The notes under the pieces were generated by a model. The model was not told the DNA's origin, did not search any database, and saw only the letters and a list, made by a program, of their open reading frames with translations. Shown in pieces: positions 17,055 through 24,306 of a stretch of 33,236 bases of DNA. The stretch is taken from positions 1 to 33,236 of IMG/VR virus record IMGVR_UViG_3300005613_004108; one strand, given 5' to 3'. Origin of the DNA: a virus. How positions within the stretch are numbered: position 1 is the first letter of the stretch; each line of letters opens with the position of its first letter. A program made the translations under genes and the position numbers.

Positions 17055-17250
17055 TTGAAGCTCCTTTGTCTATTTTATCTATTGCTTTATCCTTATATTT
17101 ATCAAAAACTTCACTTGCAGTGTGTGCGGTCCTTTCAACAAATATATCAAACACTGACCGAATTGCTTTTTTAGTAGCACTGCCTAAATCATCAACAATA
17201 CCTCCTACTTTTTTAGACATTTCTTTATCTGTTAAATTTTTCTCGTTCAT
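17026..17250 (-). CDS. Small unknown amphipathic protein, 74 aa
   Basis: This 74-residue protein is predicted to be one long amphipathic helix pair (KKVGGIVDDLGSATKKAIRS and AHTASEVFDKYKDKAIDKID) ending in a very Lys-rich tail (NAKKDKSQK). GAGGTG stands about 9 bases before the ATG. It lies 3 bases downstream of the E2-like gene and overlaps the 79-residue gene. Many exposed lysines and a helical build would suit a membrane-peripheral or structural adaptor, or an acceptor of a ubiquitin-like modifier, but this is a guess. No family is recognised. Confidence 0.55.
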   Translation of the reverse strand: MNEKNLTDKEMSKKVGGIVDDLGSATKKAIRSVFDIFVERTAHTASEVFDKYKDKAIDKIDKGASNAKKDKSQK

Positions 17251-17253
17251 TAG

Positions 17254-17595
17254 TTATAACACCTCTTGTTCTTCATATTCTATCTCATCCCACGGAGTAA
17301 AATAACAATCATTTAAGTTAAAACAACATAACATAGTTTGTATGATAACTTTTATATTATCAGAAATCTTTTCTTCTCGTAATTTATGTGGAATACAGAA
17401 GTTCCCATTTTTTGGGTTTGCATTTGGATGTGGAACATTAATTATAATAAGATCAATATTATCGTTTACTGTCTTTATAATATAATCTTTAATATAAAAT
17501 TTTTTTGGTAATTTTGTAATTGTATATAACGTATTTTTAAAAACCAATTTGTTTGGGATGAAAAGTCCTCTTATTAAATGATCTCTTATTTCCAT
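17254..17595 (-). CDS. Short E2 (UBC-like) conjugating protein candidate
   Basis: This 113-residue protein contains HPN at 56-58 and GNFCI with Cys 67, preceded by a strand IDLIIINV (47-54) and followed by helical segments. In eukaryotic E2 enzymes the HPN motif is followed by the catalytic Cys in a GxIC[LI] context 8 residues after the Asn; here it is 9. The strand-HPN-loop-Cys arrangement therefore matches the E2 active site. The protein is shorter than a canonical E2 core (about 150), as are several prokaryotic E2-like proteins. Its ATG overlaps the stop of the E1-like gene (TAATG; GGAG upstream), giving a coupled E1-E2 pair. It would carry the Ubl as a thioester from Cys 67. The motif is seen; the fold is inferred. 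Confidence 0.6.
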   Translation of the reverse strand: MEIRDHLIRGLFIPNKLVFKNTLYTITKLPKKFYIKDYIIKTVNDNIDLIIINVPHPNANPKNGNFCIPHKLREEKISDNIKVIIQTMLCCFNLNDCYFTPWDEIEYEEQEVL

Positions 17596-18455
17596 TAAGC
17601 AGCTCCTGTTTCTGGAATGAGTTCAACAAAAACGTCAGATCCATCTTGAAAAACAGATATTACGAAATTATTAAATTCACATTGTAAATTTATAACAGAT
17701 GCTAAATTGATAATAAGGTCTTTGCTTGAGGTTAAAGATTTTTTTGGTATCATTCGTTCTGCAACTGGGAATACTCTGCTCCCAAGAAATACTTGTATAT
17801 CTTTTCTTTTATTCATATCCAAAATTGGAACAATCTTATCTGGTAAATTAATAAACTTCTCACTTTCAATAACATTATCATAAACAATATCATACATAGA
17901 TTTATCTATATGCTTGACATAATCTAACTCATATTTTTGAACGGCTTGATTATTGATCAACGATTTAATTGTATTGCTATGAACTAGCATTGAAACAGTT
18001 GATGCAGCATATCTTAGATCATCTTTTGTTAATTCAATCAGATATTTTCCAACTTGTGGAATTTTATAATTGACATTTTTTCGGCAGTCAACAATTAAAT
18101 ATCTAGATGATATGTAGAGTCTGGCGTCAATCTTATTTTGACGATCATATGTATAATCGCGGCAATCTAAAATTAAATCTGTTTCTGGGATTTTTGTTTC
18201 TCCCTCTATATATTTAGTTTGAATTCCTAAAATTTCTGTTTCATGATTTTTTTCACTAATTATATCTGCTAAAGCTTCAACTTTTGGTATACCTATATCA
18301 ATTTGTCTATAGATAGAGTTCTTTAAATTTCTTTTTTCAACTGTATCGTGGTCTACAATCACTAATTTCTCAATTCCCTCAAGTGTGGAGAGAGCATCAA
18401 CAACGAAACCTCCAAGGGTTCCTAATCCAATTACTACGATACTTTTATATATCAC
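17595..18455 (-). CDS. Second E1/ThiF/MoeB-like adenylating protein, divergent
   Basis: The protein has 286 residues and starts at a GTG at 18455 with AAAGGAG 9 bases upstream. The N-terminal Rossmann core is a ThiF-type adenylation domain: GLGTLGG (10-16), acidic VDHD (34-37), N43 in KRNLKNS, R50 in YRQ, and K58 in GIPKVEA, all at E1-like spacing. LILDCRD (95-100) matches the strand that carries the ATP-site Asp in E1 enzymes. The C-terminal half (about 130-286) is divergent, ending in a strand-rich DGSDVFVELIPETGAA. No Cys lies where E1 proteins form the thioester, so it may only adenylate, act as a regulatory E1 half, or hand over directly to the E2-like protein encoded next. Two E1-like genes in one cassette is unusual. 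Confidence 0.75.
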   Translation of the reverse strand: MIYKSIVVIGLGTLGGFVVDALSTLEGIEKLVIVDHDTVEKRNLKNSIYRQIDIGIPKVEALADIISEKNHETEILGIQTKYIEGETKIPETDLILDCRDYTYDRQNKIDARLYISSRYLIVDCRKNVNYKIPQVGKYLIELTKDDLRYAASTVSMLVHSNTIKSLINNQAVQKYELDYVKHIDKSMYDIVYDNVIESEKFINLPDKIVPILDMNKRKDIQVFLGSRVFPVAERMIPKKSLTSSKDLIINLASVINLQCEFNNFVISVFQDGSDVFVELIPETGAA

Positions 18456-18483
18456 GTTCTGTTTCTCCTTTCATATGAATATT

Positions 18484-18510
18484 GGTGAGGGGCTAAAATG
18501 CCCCTCAACC
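18484..18510 (-). terminator. Strong GC hairpin after the 183-aa gene
   Basis: GAGGGGC (18487-18493) pairs with GCCCCTC (18500-18506) around a 6-base loop, with GGT/ACC flanks extending it after a mismatch. It lies between the stop of the 183-residue gene and the E1-like start. There is no T-tract on the minus strand, so it may be an RNA-stability or processing hairpin, or a terminator for a non-host polymerase. Confidence 0.55.
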
Positions 18511-18515
18511 ATTTA

Positions 18516-19067
18516 TTACTCCGCCTTCTTTTTTAGACCTTCTTCAAGAAGTTCTGCTTCAAATTTTCCTGTTGGTACTGGTCTAAAATGTGATTTATAT
18601 TTATATAATTTATTTGCTATCTTCACTGGATAACTAAGAGGAAGAGCAAAAGAATATTCTATTATTTCATGTGTCTTTAAACGACTAGAAACTTCGATAG
18701 GCGGGTCTATCGTTTTTAGTTCTTCTTTAACAATTGTATCGAAGTATTCTGCATCTTTAGCATTTTTTACTTTCATTGCTCTACGAATAAATTGATCATT
18801 TCTTGATGAACTATTTATTTTCCCGAAATTTTTTCTTCGTACTAAAGCTTTCATTGCTCTTCCAAAAGCTTTGTTTTTTCCATCTGAAATGCGAAATATA
18901 TCTAGAAGAGAACAAATAGAAACCCCTCGTGCTTCAATTCTATTTTTAGTAGTATTAACAAGAACGCATGTTGTATATGCATTATTTATCAAAGGGGTTT
19001 TTTCATAATAAAATGATATCTTATCAACACCATTTTTAGCAAGGACTTCCTGAACCGATTCAAGCAT
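18516..19067 (-). CDS. Unknown protein inside the Ubl cassette, 183 aa
   Basis: The start at 19067 (MLESVQEVLAK) is preferred because AAAGGATC lies 6 bases upstream; an ATG at 19082 has none and abuts a hairpin. The centre carries RIEARGVSICSLLDIF and FGRAMKALVRRKN, a pattern (ARGxSxCSxxDxF...GRAxxAL) I recall from phage and plasmid hypotheticals without known function. It is basic with an alternating strand start and a helical end (LEEGLKKKAE). It lies between Ubl and the second E1-like gene, bracketed by hairpins, so it may be expressed at a different level from them. It could be a cassette-specific adaptor or substrate; the sequence does not decide. Confidence 0.65.
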   Translation of the reverse strand: MLESVQEVLAKNGVDKISFYYEKTPLINNAYTTCVLVNTTKNRIEARGVSICSLLDIFRISDGKNKAFGRAMKALVRRKNFGKINSSSRNDQFIRRAMKVKNAKDAEYFDTIVKEELKTIDPPIEVSSRLKTHEIIEYSFALPLSYPVKIANKLYKYKSHFRPVPTGKFEAELLEEGLKKKAE

Positions 19068-19082
19068 TTTAGATCCTTTCAT

Positions 19083-19120
19083 TAATATATTAGGACCCCA
19101 GAAGGGGTCCCGATATATTA
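19083..19120 (-). terminator. Long composite hairpin downstream of the Ubl gene
   Basis: An inner GGACCCC AGAA GGGGTCC stem (19093-19110) is extended by TAATATAT/ATATATTA (19083-19090 and 19113-19120) beyond a two-base internal mismatch, 15 base pairs in all. It starts 5 bases after the Ubl stop codon. There is no T-tract on the minus strand, but the AT arm may serve. It also sits just before the 183-residue gene, so it could reduce read-through or set its expression. Confidence 0.65.
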
Positions 19121-19125
19121 AAACG

Positions 19126-19584
19126 TTAACAACCTTTCTTTCCTGCTGGTTTTAGGAACTCAAGATTGTCACCCTCTTTTAGAATATAGTCCCCAGGTAC
19201 TTCTTTTCCATTAACCAATCCGGTTGATAGACGATCAACATTAAGAACTTCTCTGATGAAATCACCCACTTCTTTAACACTCTTTCCAGTTACGGGAAAG
19301 TTGCCTGATGAAGCACCACATGAAACATGAATTGTGGTTGTGGTTCTTGAACCAAATGGAGCAGATGGTTTTGTCAAAGTACTTTGACCAGTAAATTCTA
19401 CTCCGGTTACACCCTTGCTTGGCGCAATCGTGGCACCACCGGAATATGTTTCCAATATTGAATTAATAACAACATCTTTTGTCTTTTTGCTAACTCCGAC
19501 AATTCCAAGTTCATCAATACACATCCGCTTTAAGTCCTTGGATGTTTTGGCTTCTAGTTCTTCACGTGTAAAACTTCTTCCCAT
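19126..19584 (-). CDS. Ubiquitin-like modifier with N-terminal SAP-like domain
   Basis: The protein has 152 residues with AAAGGAG before the ATG. Residues 6-47 (TREELEAKTSKDLKRMC..., GIVGVSKKTKDVVINSILE) look like a SAP/HeH-type helix-turn-helix that binds nucleic acid. A Gly/Ser/Thr/Pro linker (about 49-80) leads to a C-terminal beta-grasp domain of the MoaD/ThiS/ubiquitin type. It reads TTIHVSC strand, PVTG strand, KSVKEVGDFIREVL helix, STGLVNGKEV strands, and DYILKEGDNLEFLKP as the closing L-x-x-GD-x-x-x-F signature. It ends AGKKGC. Removal of the terminal Cys would expose a Gly, as JAMM proteases do for other prokaryotic Ubls. PRTRC-C proteins, as I recall, end in TKG. It is the likely modifier for the E1, E2-like and JAMM proteins around it. 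Confidence 0.75.
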   Translation of the reverse strand: MGRSFTREELEAKTSKDLKRMCIDELGIVGVSKKTKDVVINSILETYSGGATIAPSKGVTGVEFTGQSTLTKPSAPFGSRTTTTIHVSCGASSGNFPVTGKSVKEVGDFIREVLNVDRLSTGLVNGKEVPGDYILKEGDNLEFLKPAGKKGC

Positions 19585-19589
19585 GTTTT

Positions 19590-20276
19590 TTAATTCTCCT
19601 TTACAATTCTTGTTTTCGCATCTGTTGTCATACTCAAAATATCAAAGTATATTTCAGAGCGATCGTACTTTCCTTTTATAACAGCGTTATAAAAGGCCCA
19701 ACACATAATTGTTGCAACCCCTAAGTTTGTAAAATACAATTGAGGGTCAGAGTGTGATAATTCGTCGCAAGACATTTCATCAGGTAACTTATCTTCGGGA
19801 TTGGAAATTTCAGGATGATATGCACATAGGTCAGGAGTTAAATCTCTCCCTTCTCTTCTGACATAAATTTGAACATTACCATCTGTAAATTCATTCCCAC
19901 CAGAAATGAGGGTAACATCTTGTAGTTGCTTACAGTAATTAGATACTATCATTCTGGTTTTATGATTATCTACGCATAGAAAAACAATATTGCCTTCTTT
20001 AATAACTTCAGAAACATTATCTGGGTTTATGAAGGCGTCATATACATCTAAACCAAGCTGACTAAATTTTAACTCCAGTTCTGTTGCTTTAATATCAGCT
20101 TTATTACCTATTCTATTAAATTCTTGTCTCTCATAATTTTTCTGCTCATATTCGTCTCCATCTACAAGGAGAATTTCAGCAGTTAGATCATTTGAATAAT
20201 TTATAAATCTACATAATCTTTCAATGAGTATAGAACCTACACCACCAAGTCCAATGATAGTTATATTTAAATCCAT
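19590..20276 (-). CDS. E1-like ThiF-family activating enzyme (PRTRC-ThiF type)
   Basis: The protein has 228 residues from the ATG at 20276, with AAGGAG 9 bases upstream inside the end of the JAMM gene; an earlier ATG at 20297 lacks a site. All E1 landmarks are present: GLGGVGS (9-15), acidic VDGD (38-41), NYERQ (47-51, the N...RQ motif), K59 in GNKADIKA, and FLCVDN with D103. A Cys at 170 in the MSCDE context fits the thioester Cys. The order closely follows ThiF-like proteins of the PRTRC cassette. It would adenylate the C-terminal Gly of the Ubl encoded 5 bases downstream and take it as a thioester. The Ubl-JAMM-E1 adjacency supports a dedicated pathway, not sulfur carrier chemistry for thiamine or molybdopterin. 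Confidence 0.85.
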   Translation of the reverse strand: MDLNITIIGLGGVGSILIERLCRFINYSNDLTAEILLVDGDEYEQKNYERQEFNRIGNKADIKATELELKFSQLGLDVYDAFINPDNVSEVIKEGNIVFLCVDNHKTRMIVSNYCKQLQDVTLISGGNEFTDGNVQIYVRREGRDLTPDLCAYHPEISNPEDKLPDEMSCDELSHSDPQLYFTNLGVATIMCWAFYNAVIKGKYDRSEIYFDILSMTTDAKTRIVKEN

Positions 20277-20280
20277 TACA

Positions 20281-21741
20281 TTAGACTCCTTTTCCAAAAA
20301 CCTTTTTAAACATACCCATTAGCGTTTTATCTTTTTCTGGAATAGGAACAGAAGAAGAATTAGGCTCTGGAATTTTTTCCACTATAGTGTTAGATTCCTG
20401 TAGTAAGTGCTCAGTTTCCTTATCTATTATTCCTTTATAATTTTTCTTATATTCTTCATAGGGAATTTCTACAGATTTCTCTAATAACTCATAGCAAAAT
20501 GGGCAAACTTCATCACCCTCTGAAACCATAAATGTATTTGTGCAAACAGAACATCTGCGAAAACTGGAATGTGTAACTGATCCATCTTCGTTTCTGTCAA
20601 GCATATGTTCAATTTCAGAAGCTGGTGTGAAGTTATCAACCATCATATCTTCATCAAATTCATCTTCTATTTCATCTGTAATTTGCTCAATAACCCAATC
20701 TATTTTAGAATCTCTGAAAAAGCAGTGCTCACATGGGTTAAAGTCATCATCTATTTCTTCAGTTTTTGGGAATATAACATTAGGTTTTTTATGACTATCA
20801 ATAACTTTAACTGTAGAATGTTTATTTGTTTTTCCTATATGGTGAACGCCTGGAGTTTGTTTAGTCTTCCACCCTCTAGCAGAAGCCCAAGCACGAGCAT
20901 CAAAATGCTCTCCCCAACCAGAAGCTCCATACATTCCATAACCACCAGGATATCCTGCATATGTATAAGTTCCTTTCTCTACCATCAGCAACCATTTTTT
21001 ATTAAAAATTCTTTGATGGTCTGTTACATTAACATCATATCGTTTATCGTATTTTCTATAAGAATATGTATATTTTGCTGACTCTACTTTATCTTCTACT
21101 AACTTTCCATTTACTACTTTCCAAACTTTTCTGACTGGTTTATTCTCTACTTGATCAATTTCAGACATTAGAATGAGGTTATCTAGATAGTCCGTTGGAT
21201 CCACCATAACACGATAACCATTTGCGACAATTGATGCTGATATACTTACAAATTCTTCATCAGCATCACCAATTGTAATATGAAGTCCATCAAAATGCTC
21301 TTCGTCAGCATCATCTGTTCCAGAATGAAAAGCAGACATAGAAGCATGGCAATGAAAAGTTCCTATCATGGACATGCCATTAATGGTCATACCTCTATTA
21401 TAGTCAATTGCAGCAGATGTAACTTTTTGACGCGGAGGAACCATTTTGAATTTCTTTGTGGTTTCATCATAAAATATTAAAACAATGGATTCTGACCTAT
21501 GTTCTTTATAAACTGCTTTGAAAAATTCGATGATTTTTGCAACAGTAGGGCCAGGAATTTTAGGAATATGCATTGTAGCAGAAGCAGCAACACTTTCCAA
21601 AACGGAGATGTTTTTTACAGGAGCTAAACTTTCCATAACTCCAAGTTTCTTTTTTAAAAAGATACCTTCCTTACCGACGATATAAAATATATCATCTTCT
21701 GGCATTGGATTTTGCCCATCGTTAACATGAATTTTAAACAT
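20281..21741 (-). CDS. JAB/JAMM metallopeptidase with C-terminal zinc tail (PRTRC-A-like)
   Basis: The protein has 486 residues; AAAGGAG lies 8 bases before the ATG, which overlaps the E2-like stop by 8 bases. The JAMM zinc site is clear: FHCH with H130 and H132, then S140 and D143 in HSGTDDADE. This is the HxH...SxxD motif, followed by DGLHITIGD. A Glu in the preceding helix or strand (80, 85 or 93) would complete it. A Gly/Tyr/Trp-rich stretch (about 256-290) follows. Then come a CxxC at 337/340, a very acidic region (351-369), and a four-Cys knuckle at C397/C400/C413/C416, which may be a zinc ribbon or treble clef. The expected job is trimming the Ubl C-terminus or removing it from targets. 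The zinc tail may recruit an E2 or substrate. Confidence 0.88.
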   Translation of the reverse strand: MFKIHVNDGQNPMPEDDIFYIVGKEGIFLKKKLGVMESLAPVKNISVLESVAASATMHIPKIPGPTVAKIIEFFKAVYKEHRSESIVLIFYDETTKKFKMVPPRQKVTSAAIDYNRGMTINGMSMIGTFHCHASMSAFHSGTDDADEEHFDGLHITIGDADEEFVSISASIVANGYRVMVDPTDYLDNLILMSEIDQVENKPVRKVWKVVNGKLVEDKVESAKYTYSYRKYDKRYDVNVTDHQRIFNKKWLLMVEKGTYTYAGYPGGYGMYGASGWGEHFDARAWASARGWKTKQTPGVHHIGKTNKHSTVKVIDSHKKPNVIFPKTEEIDDDFNPCEHCFFRDSKIDWVIEQITDEIEDEFDEDMMVDNFTPASEIEHMLDRNEDGSVTHSSFRRCSVCTNTFMVSEGDEVCPFCYELLEKSVEIPYEEYKKNYKGIIDKETEHLLQESNTIVEKIPEPNSSSVPIPEKDKTLMGMFKKVFGKGV

Positions 21742-24304
21742 TAATTAAACTCCTTTCGTCTTTGAGTAGGTACATATATGAATTTCTAGATTTATTAATA
21801 AGCCCATGAAAATTTGGCCATGCTAAAGTATAACCTGCTTCTGTTTGCATTTTTGGACTCAATCTTGGGTTTGGAATACAATCAAGTATTGTGCATTTTC
21901 TTATATAACTATCAAGAACATAATAATCAGCATAACCACTAAAACTATCAAGATTTACAATCTTTAAAGATGATCTAGAACTAGTTTTCATTACTAACCA
22001 TCCGGAATTACTTGTATAATCTTCTATTCCTTTAATTATATCACCAGCTTGGTACTTAATATTAGTTGCTATAGAAGCATGTTGTAGCTTACTCCATTGT
22101 TTAGATTTAAGACCTACTTTCTTAAATTTTTCCACCATATCACTAAACCATAAAGTACAACAATTTGAACATAATACTAAAGGTTCCCCTCCAGTATCTG
22201 TTATAAAACCAACGATAATATTTGTATCTTTTTTTGGGAAATATGGTATTCCTGCTTCTCTAGCAATAATTTTGGTTCCAGCTGAAATTCTACCATAACT
22301 ATTTTCAATTTTTCTAATTTTTCCCGTCTGAATAGTTGCGTTTTTTCCGCTGATATATTCTTCTTCGCTTAATTTACCATCTTTATCAGCTAGTATAAAA
22401 GAAACACTATTATTATCACTTTGCATTTTAAATGCTTGAATCATTTTTACTGTTAGTATATCCATTGGATTCTTCCAATTTGCAACAACTACTTTATCTC
22501 CAATACTAAAAGTTGTATCTAAATTAAAACTCTCAACATGTAATGATTCTTTTGTTAGAATATATTTTTTCATATCACTTATACTAGGTGGATTCATCAG
22601 TAGGCGATCAGCTTCATAAACTATACCTGAGGGAGTACCCCAAACTGCATTTTTAATGGAAGTTCTAGATTCCGTTTTAGCTATTAATAATTTTCTACCA
22701 ACAGTAACTAATGGGGGTAGCTCTTTAATTTTTTCTTCTTTGTATAAACATTCCATGGTTCTTCCTGAACTGATATTTAGTAAGTATGCGTCCCCATAAA
22801 ATTTTGGATGTTGATTTATAAACTTTAATGCTAAATTTCCATAGTTATCTGGTTCAACTCCTTCAAGAGAAACTATCGAACCATTATGGATAGGTCCTGC
22901 TAATATTCTTTTTAAATAAACCAATTTATCCCCAAGTTTTATATTCATTCTACCATATTTAAAATTTTTGAGAGTCATAACTTCTCCCTCTGTATTTTCA
23001 AGAATATAGAACTCGCTACCCAGTTTAGCTTCATGCATTCCATCCCGAGATTTTCTAATATGATTAACCTTTTTATATATATTATCTCCACGATAATTTT
23101 TAATAACTAAAATATCACCCGCTTTTATATCAACACCATTTTTTAGAGTACCTTCATCTGAAAATCTTAACTTCTTAACTTGTTCATAAAGATACCTTTT
23201 AAACTTTCTAGTTAGCTTAAATTTAATAAGGCGACCTTTGTCAGTTTCTACTCGGATATATCGTATAGCATCACTATCAAAGAAACCAATGAATGAGTCA
23301 ATAAATGCTGTAACTTTTCCCTTTTTTATCATAAAAGGATCACCTACGTGAACAAAGAAATCTTTTTTTAGAAACATACCTGAGGCTACATCATAAAACA
23401 ATTCTACTCTTTTTCTAGATCTTTTAGTTGGTTTTTCAGACATCCCCGTATCATGAGGTCTAACAAAAACACTTGCTAATGTTTTATAGTATAGATTCCC
23501 TTTGGATTCAACTCGGTAATGCTTTTTCATTTCTTCTATAGCAATACCCAAGTTATAACCAATATCAATCCAATCTACATTGTATATAAACATTGGATTT
23601 ATTTTAGATAAGGCTTGCCAACCCAAATATGTATCAACTCCAGCAATGTGCTTATAAGCATGATAGTTATATGTATAGTCTGTATTAAATTCAGCAGACC
23701 AGAAAACCATGATTGCTTTTTCAACTGCTGAACTCAATGTTGGAGTTTTTCCAGAAATAGCAGAACCAAAACAAATATATTGTGTATCCGAAATATTTAA
23801 CATAGGATTTTTAAAAAGATAATCTCCAAGACCATTCAGTCTAGCAGCTCTCAAATAAGTTTGACCTGCTGCTATTTCCTTATATTCATTAACATATAAA
23901 AGAAAAATTACATATGGTAGTGCTAATGTGAGTGTATGTGGTCCATAACCTGATGAATAATCTTTCTCTTTGTACCCATATTCCTCTAGCTTTCCACTTT
24001 CTTTTAATTTATCAACTTCATGTTTTAATGACATACTAACCTTAATTGTCCGAAAAGCTGGAGGTTCTTCAATTACAAGTATACTTCCTTTAGTTCCTTT
24101 TTCGATATATCTACAATTTGGGGGAACGATAGTATTATTAAGTTGTAAATTTGAACTTATTCTTTTAAGATAATCATTAGTTGTTAATATTTTTTTATTC
24201 ACTTTTGGTATCGAATCATCTTTGACTGTGTTTGAATATTCTGATCTATATAAATGTGCATAGCAATCATTTATTCTAATTTCATTCATCATCACTGTAG
24301 TCAT
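21734..24304 (-). CDS. PRTRC-B/prokaryotic E2-like N-domain fused to long beta-rich region
   Basis: The protein has 856 residues from the ATG at 24304 (GGTGA 7 bases upstream; an ATG two codons earlier is too close). The N-terminal about 260 residues resemble the E2-related protein B of PRTRC cassettes. They show ILVIEEPP (75-82), YGPHTLTLALPYVIFLLYV (120-138), FKNPMLNISDTQYICFGS with N170 and C178 spaced 8 apart as in the E2 HPN-to-Cys loop, then a conserved-looking VFWSAEFNT. The remaining about 580 residues are strand-rich, with repeated GDKVV/GDILV/GDKLV entries suggesting several SH3/KOW-like barrels, plus a CSNCC at about 715. I infer an E2-like carrier with a large substrate-binding extension. 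PRTRC-B itself may be catalytically silent, so activity is uncertain. Confidence 0.6.
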   Translation of the reverse strand: MTTVMMNEIRINDCYAHLYRSEYSNTVKDDSIPKVNKKILTTNDYLKRISSNLQLNNTIVPPNCRYIEKGTKGSILVIEEPPAFRTIKVSMSLKHEVDKLKESGKLEEYGYKEKDYSSGYGPHTLTLALPYVIFLLYVNEYKEIAAGQTYLRAARLNGLGDYLFKNPMLNISDTQYICFGSAISGKTPTLSSAVEKAIMVFWSAEFNTDYTYNYHAYKHIAGVDTYLGWQALSKINPMFIYNVDWIDIGYNLGIAIEEMKKHYRVESKGNLYYKTLASVFVRPHDTGMSEKPTKRSRKRVELFYDVASGMFLKKDFFVHVGDPFMIKKGKVTAFIDSFIGFFDSDAIRYIRVETDKGRLIKFKLTRKFKRYLYEQVKKLRFSDEGTLKNGVDIKAGDILVIKNYRGDNIYKKVNHIRKSRDGMHEAKLGSEFYILENTEGEVMTLKNFKYGRMNIKLGDKLVYLKRILAGPIHNGSIVSLEGVEPDNYGNLALKFINQHPKFYGDAYLLNISSGRTMECLYKEEKIKELPPLVTVGRKLLIAKTESRTSIKNAVWGTPSGIVYEADRLLMNPPSISDMKKYILTKESLHVESFNLDTTFSIGDKVVVANWKNPMDILTVKMIQAFKMQSDNNSVSFILADKDGKLSEEEYISGKNATIQTGKIRKIENSYGRISAGTKIIAREAGIPYFPKKDTNIIVGFITDTGGEPLVLCSNCCTLWFSDMVEKFKKVGLKSKQWSKLQHASIATNIKYQAGDIIKGIEDYTSNSGWLVMKTSSRSSLKIVNLDSFSGYADYYVLDSYIRKCTILDCIPNPRLSPKMQTEAGYTLAWPNFHGLINKSRNSYMYLLKDERSLINV

Positions 24305-24306
24305 TC

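Noticed and set aside
17595-20276. ThiF/MoeB cofactor (thiamine or molybdopterin) sulfur-transfer genes
   Set aside because: No thiamine or molybdopterin genes are present, the modifier does not end in GG, and the JAMM and E2-like proteins next door point to conjugation.
20605-21081. Plus-strand open frame of 158 codons inside the JAMM gene
   Set aside because: It is antisense to a gene with clear catalytic motifs, has a low-complexity Ile/Ser/Phe composition typical of an antisense shadow in AT-rich DNA, and has no ribosome site.
19126-21741. Ubl and JAMM proteins as the phage tail-assembly (TAPI/TAPK) JAB set
   Set aside because: Tail-assembly JAB genes sit among tail genes next to NlpC/P60 domains; here the neighbours are E1, E2-like and RNA polymerase genes, and the tail genes are more than 12 kb away.
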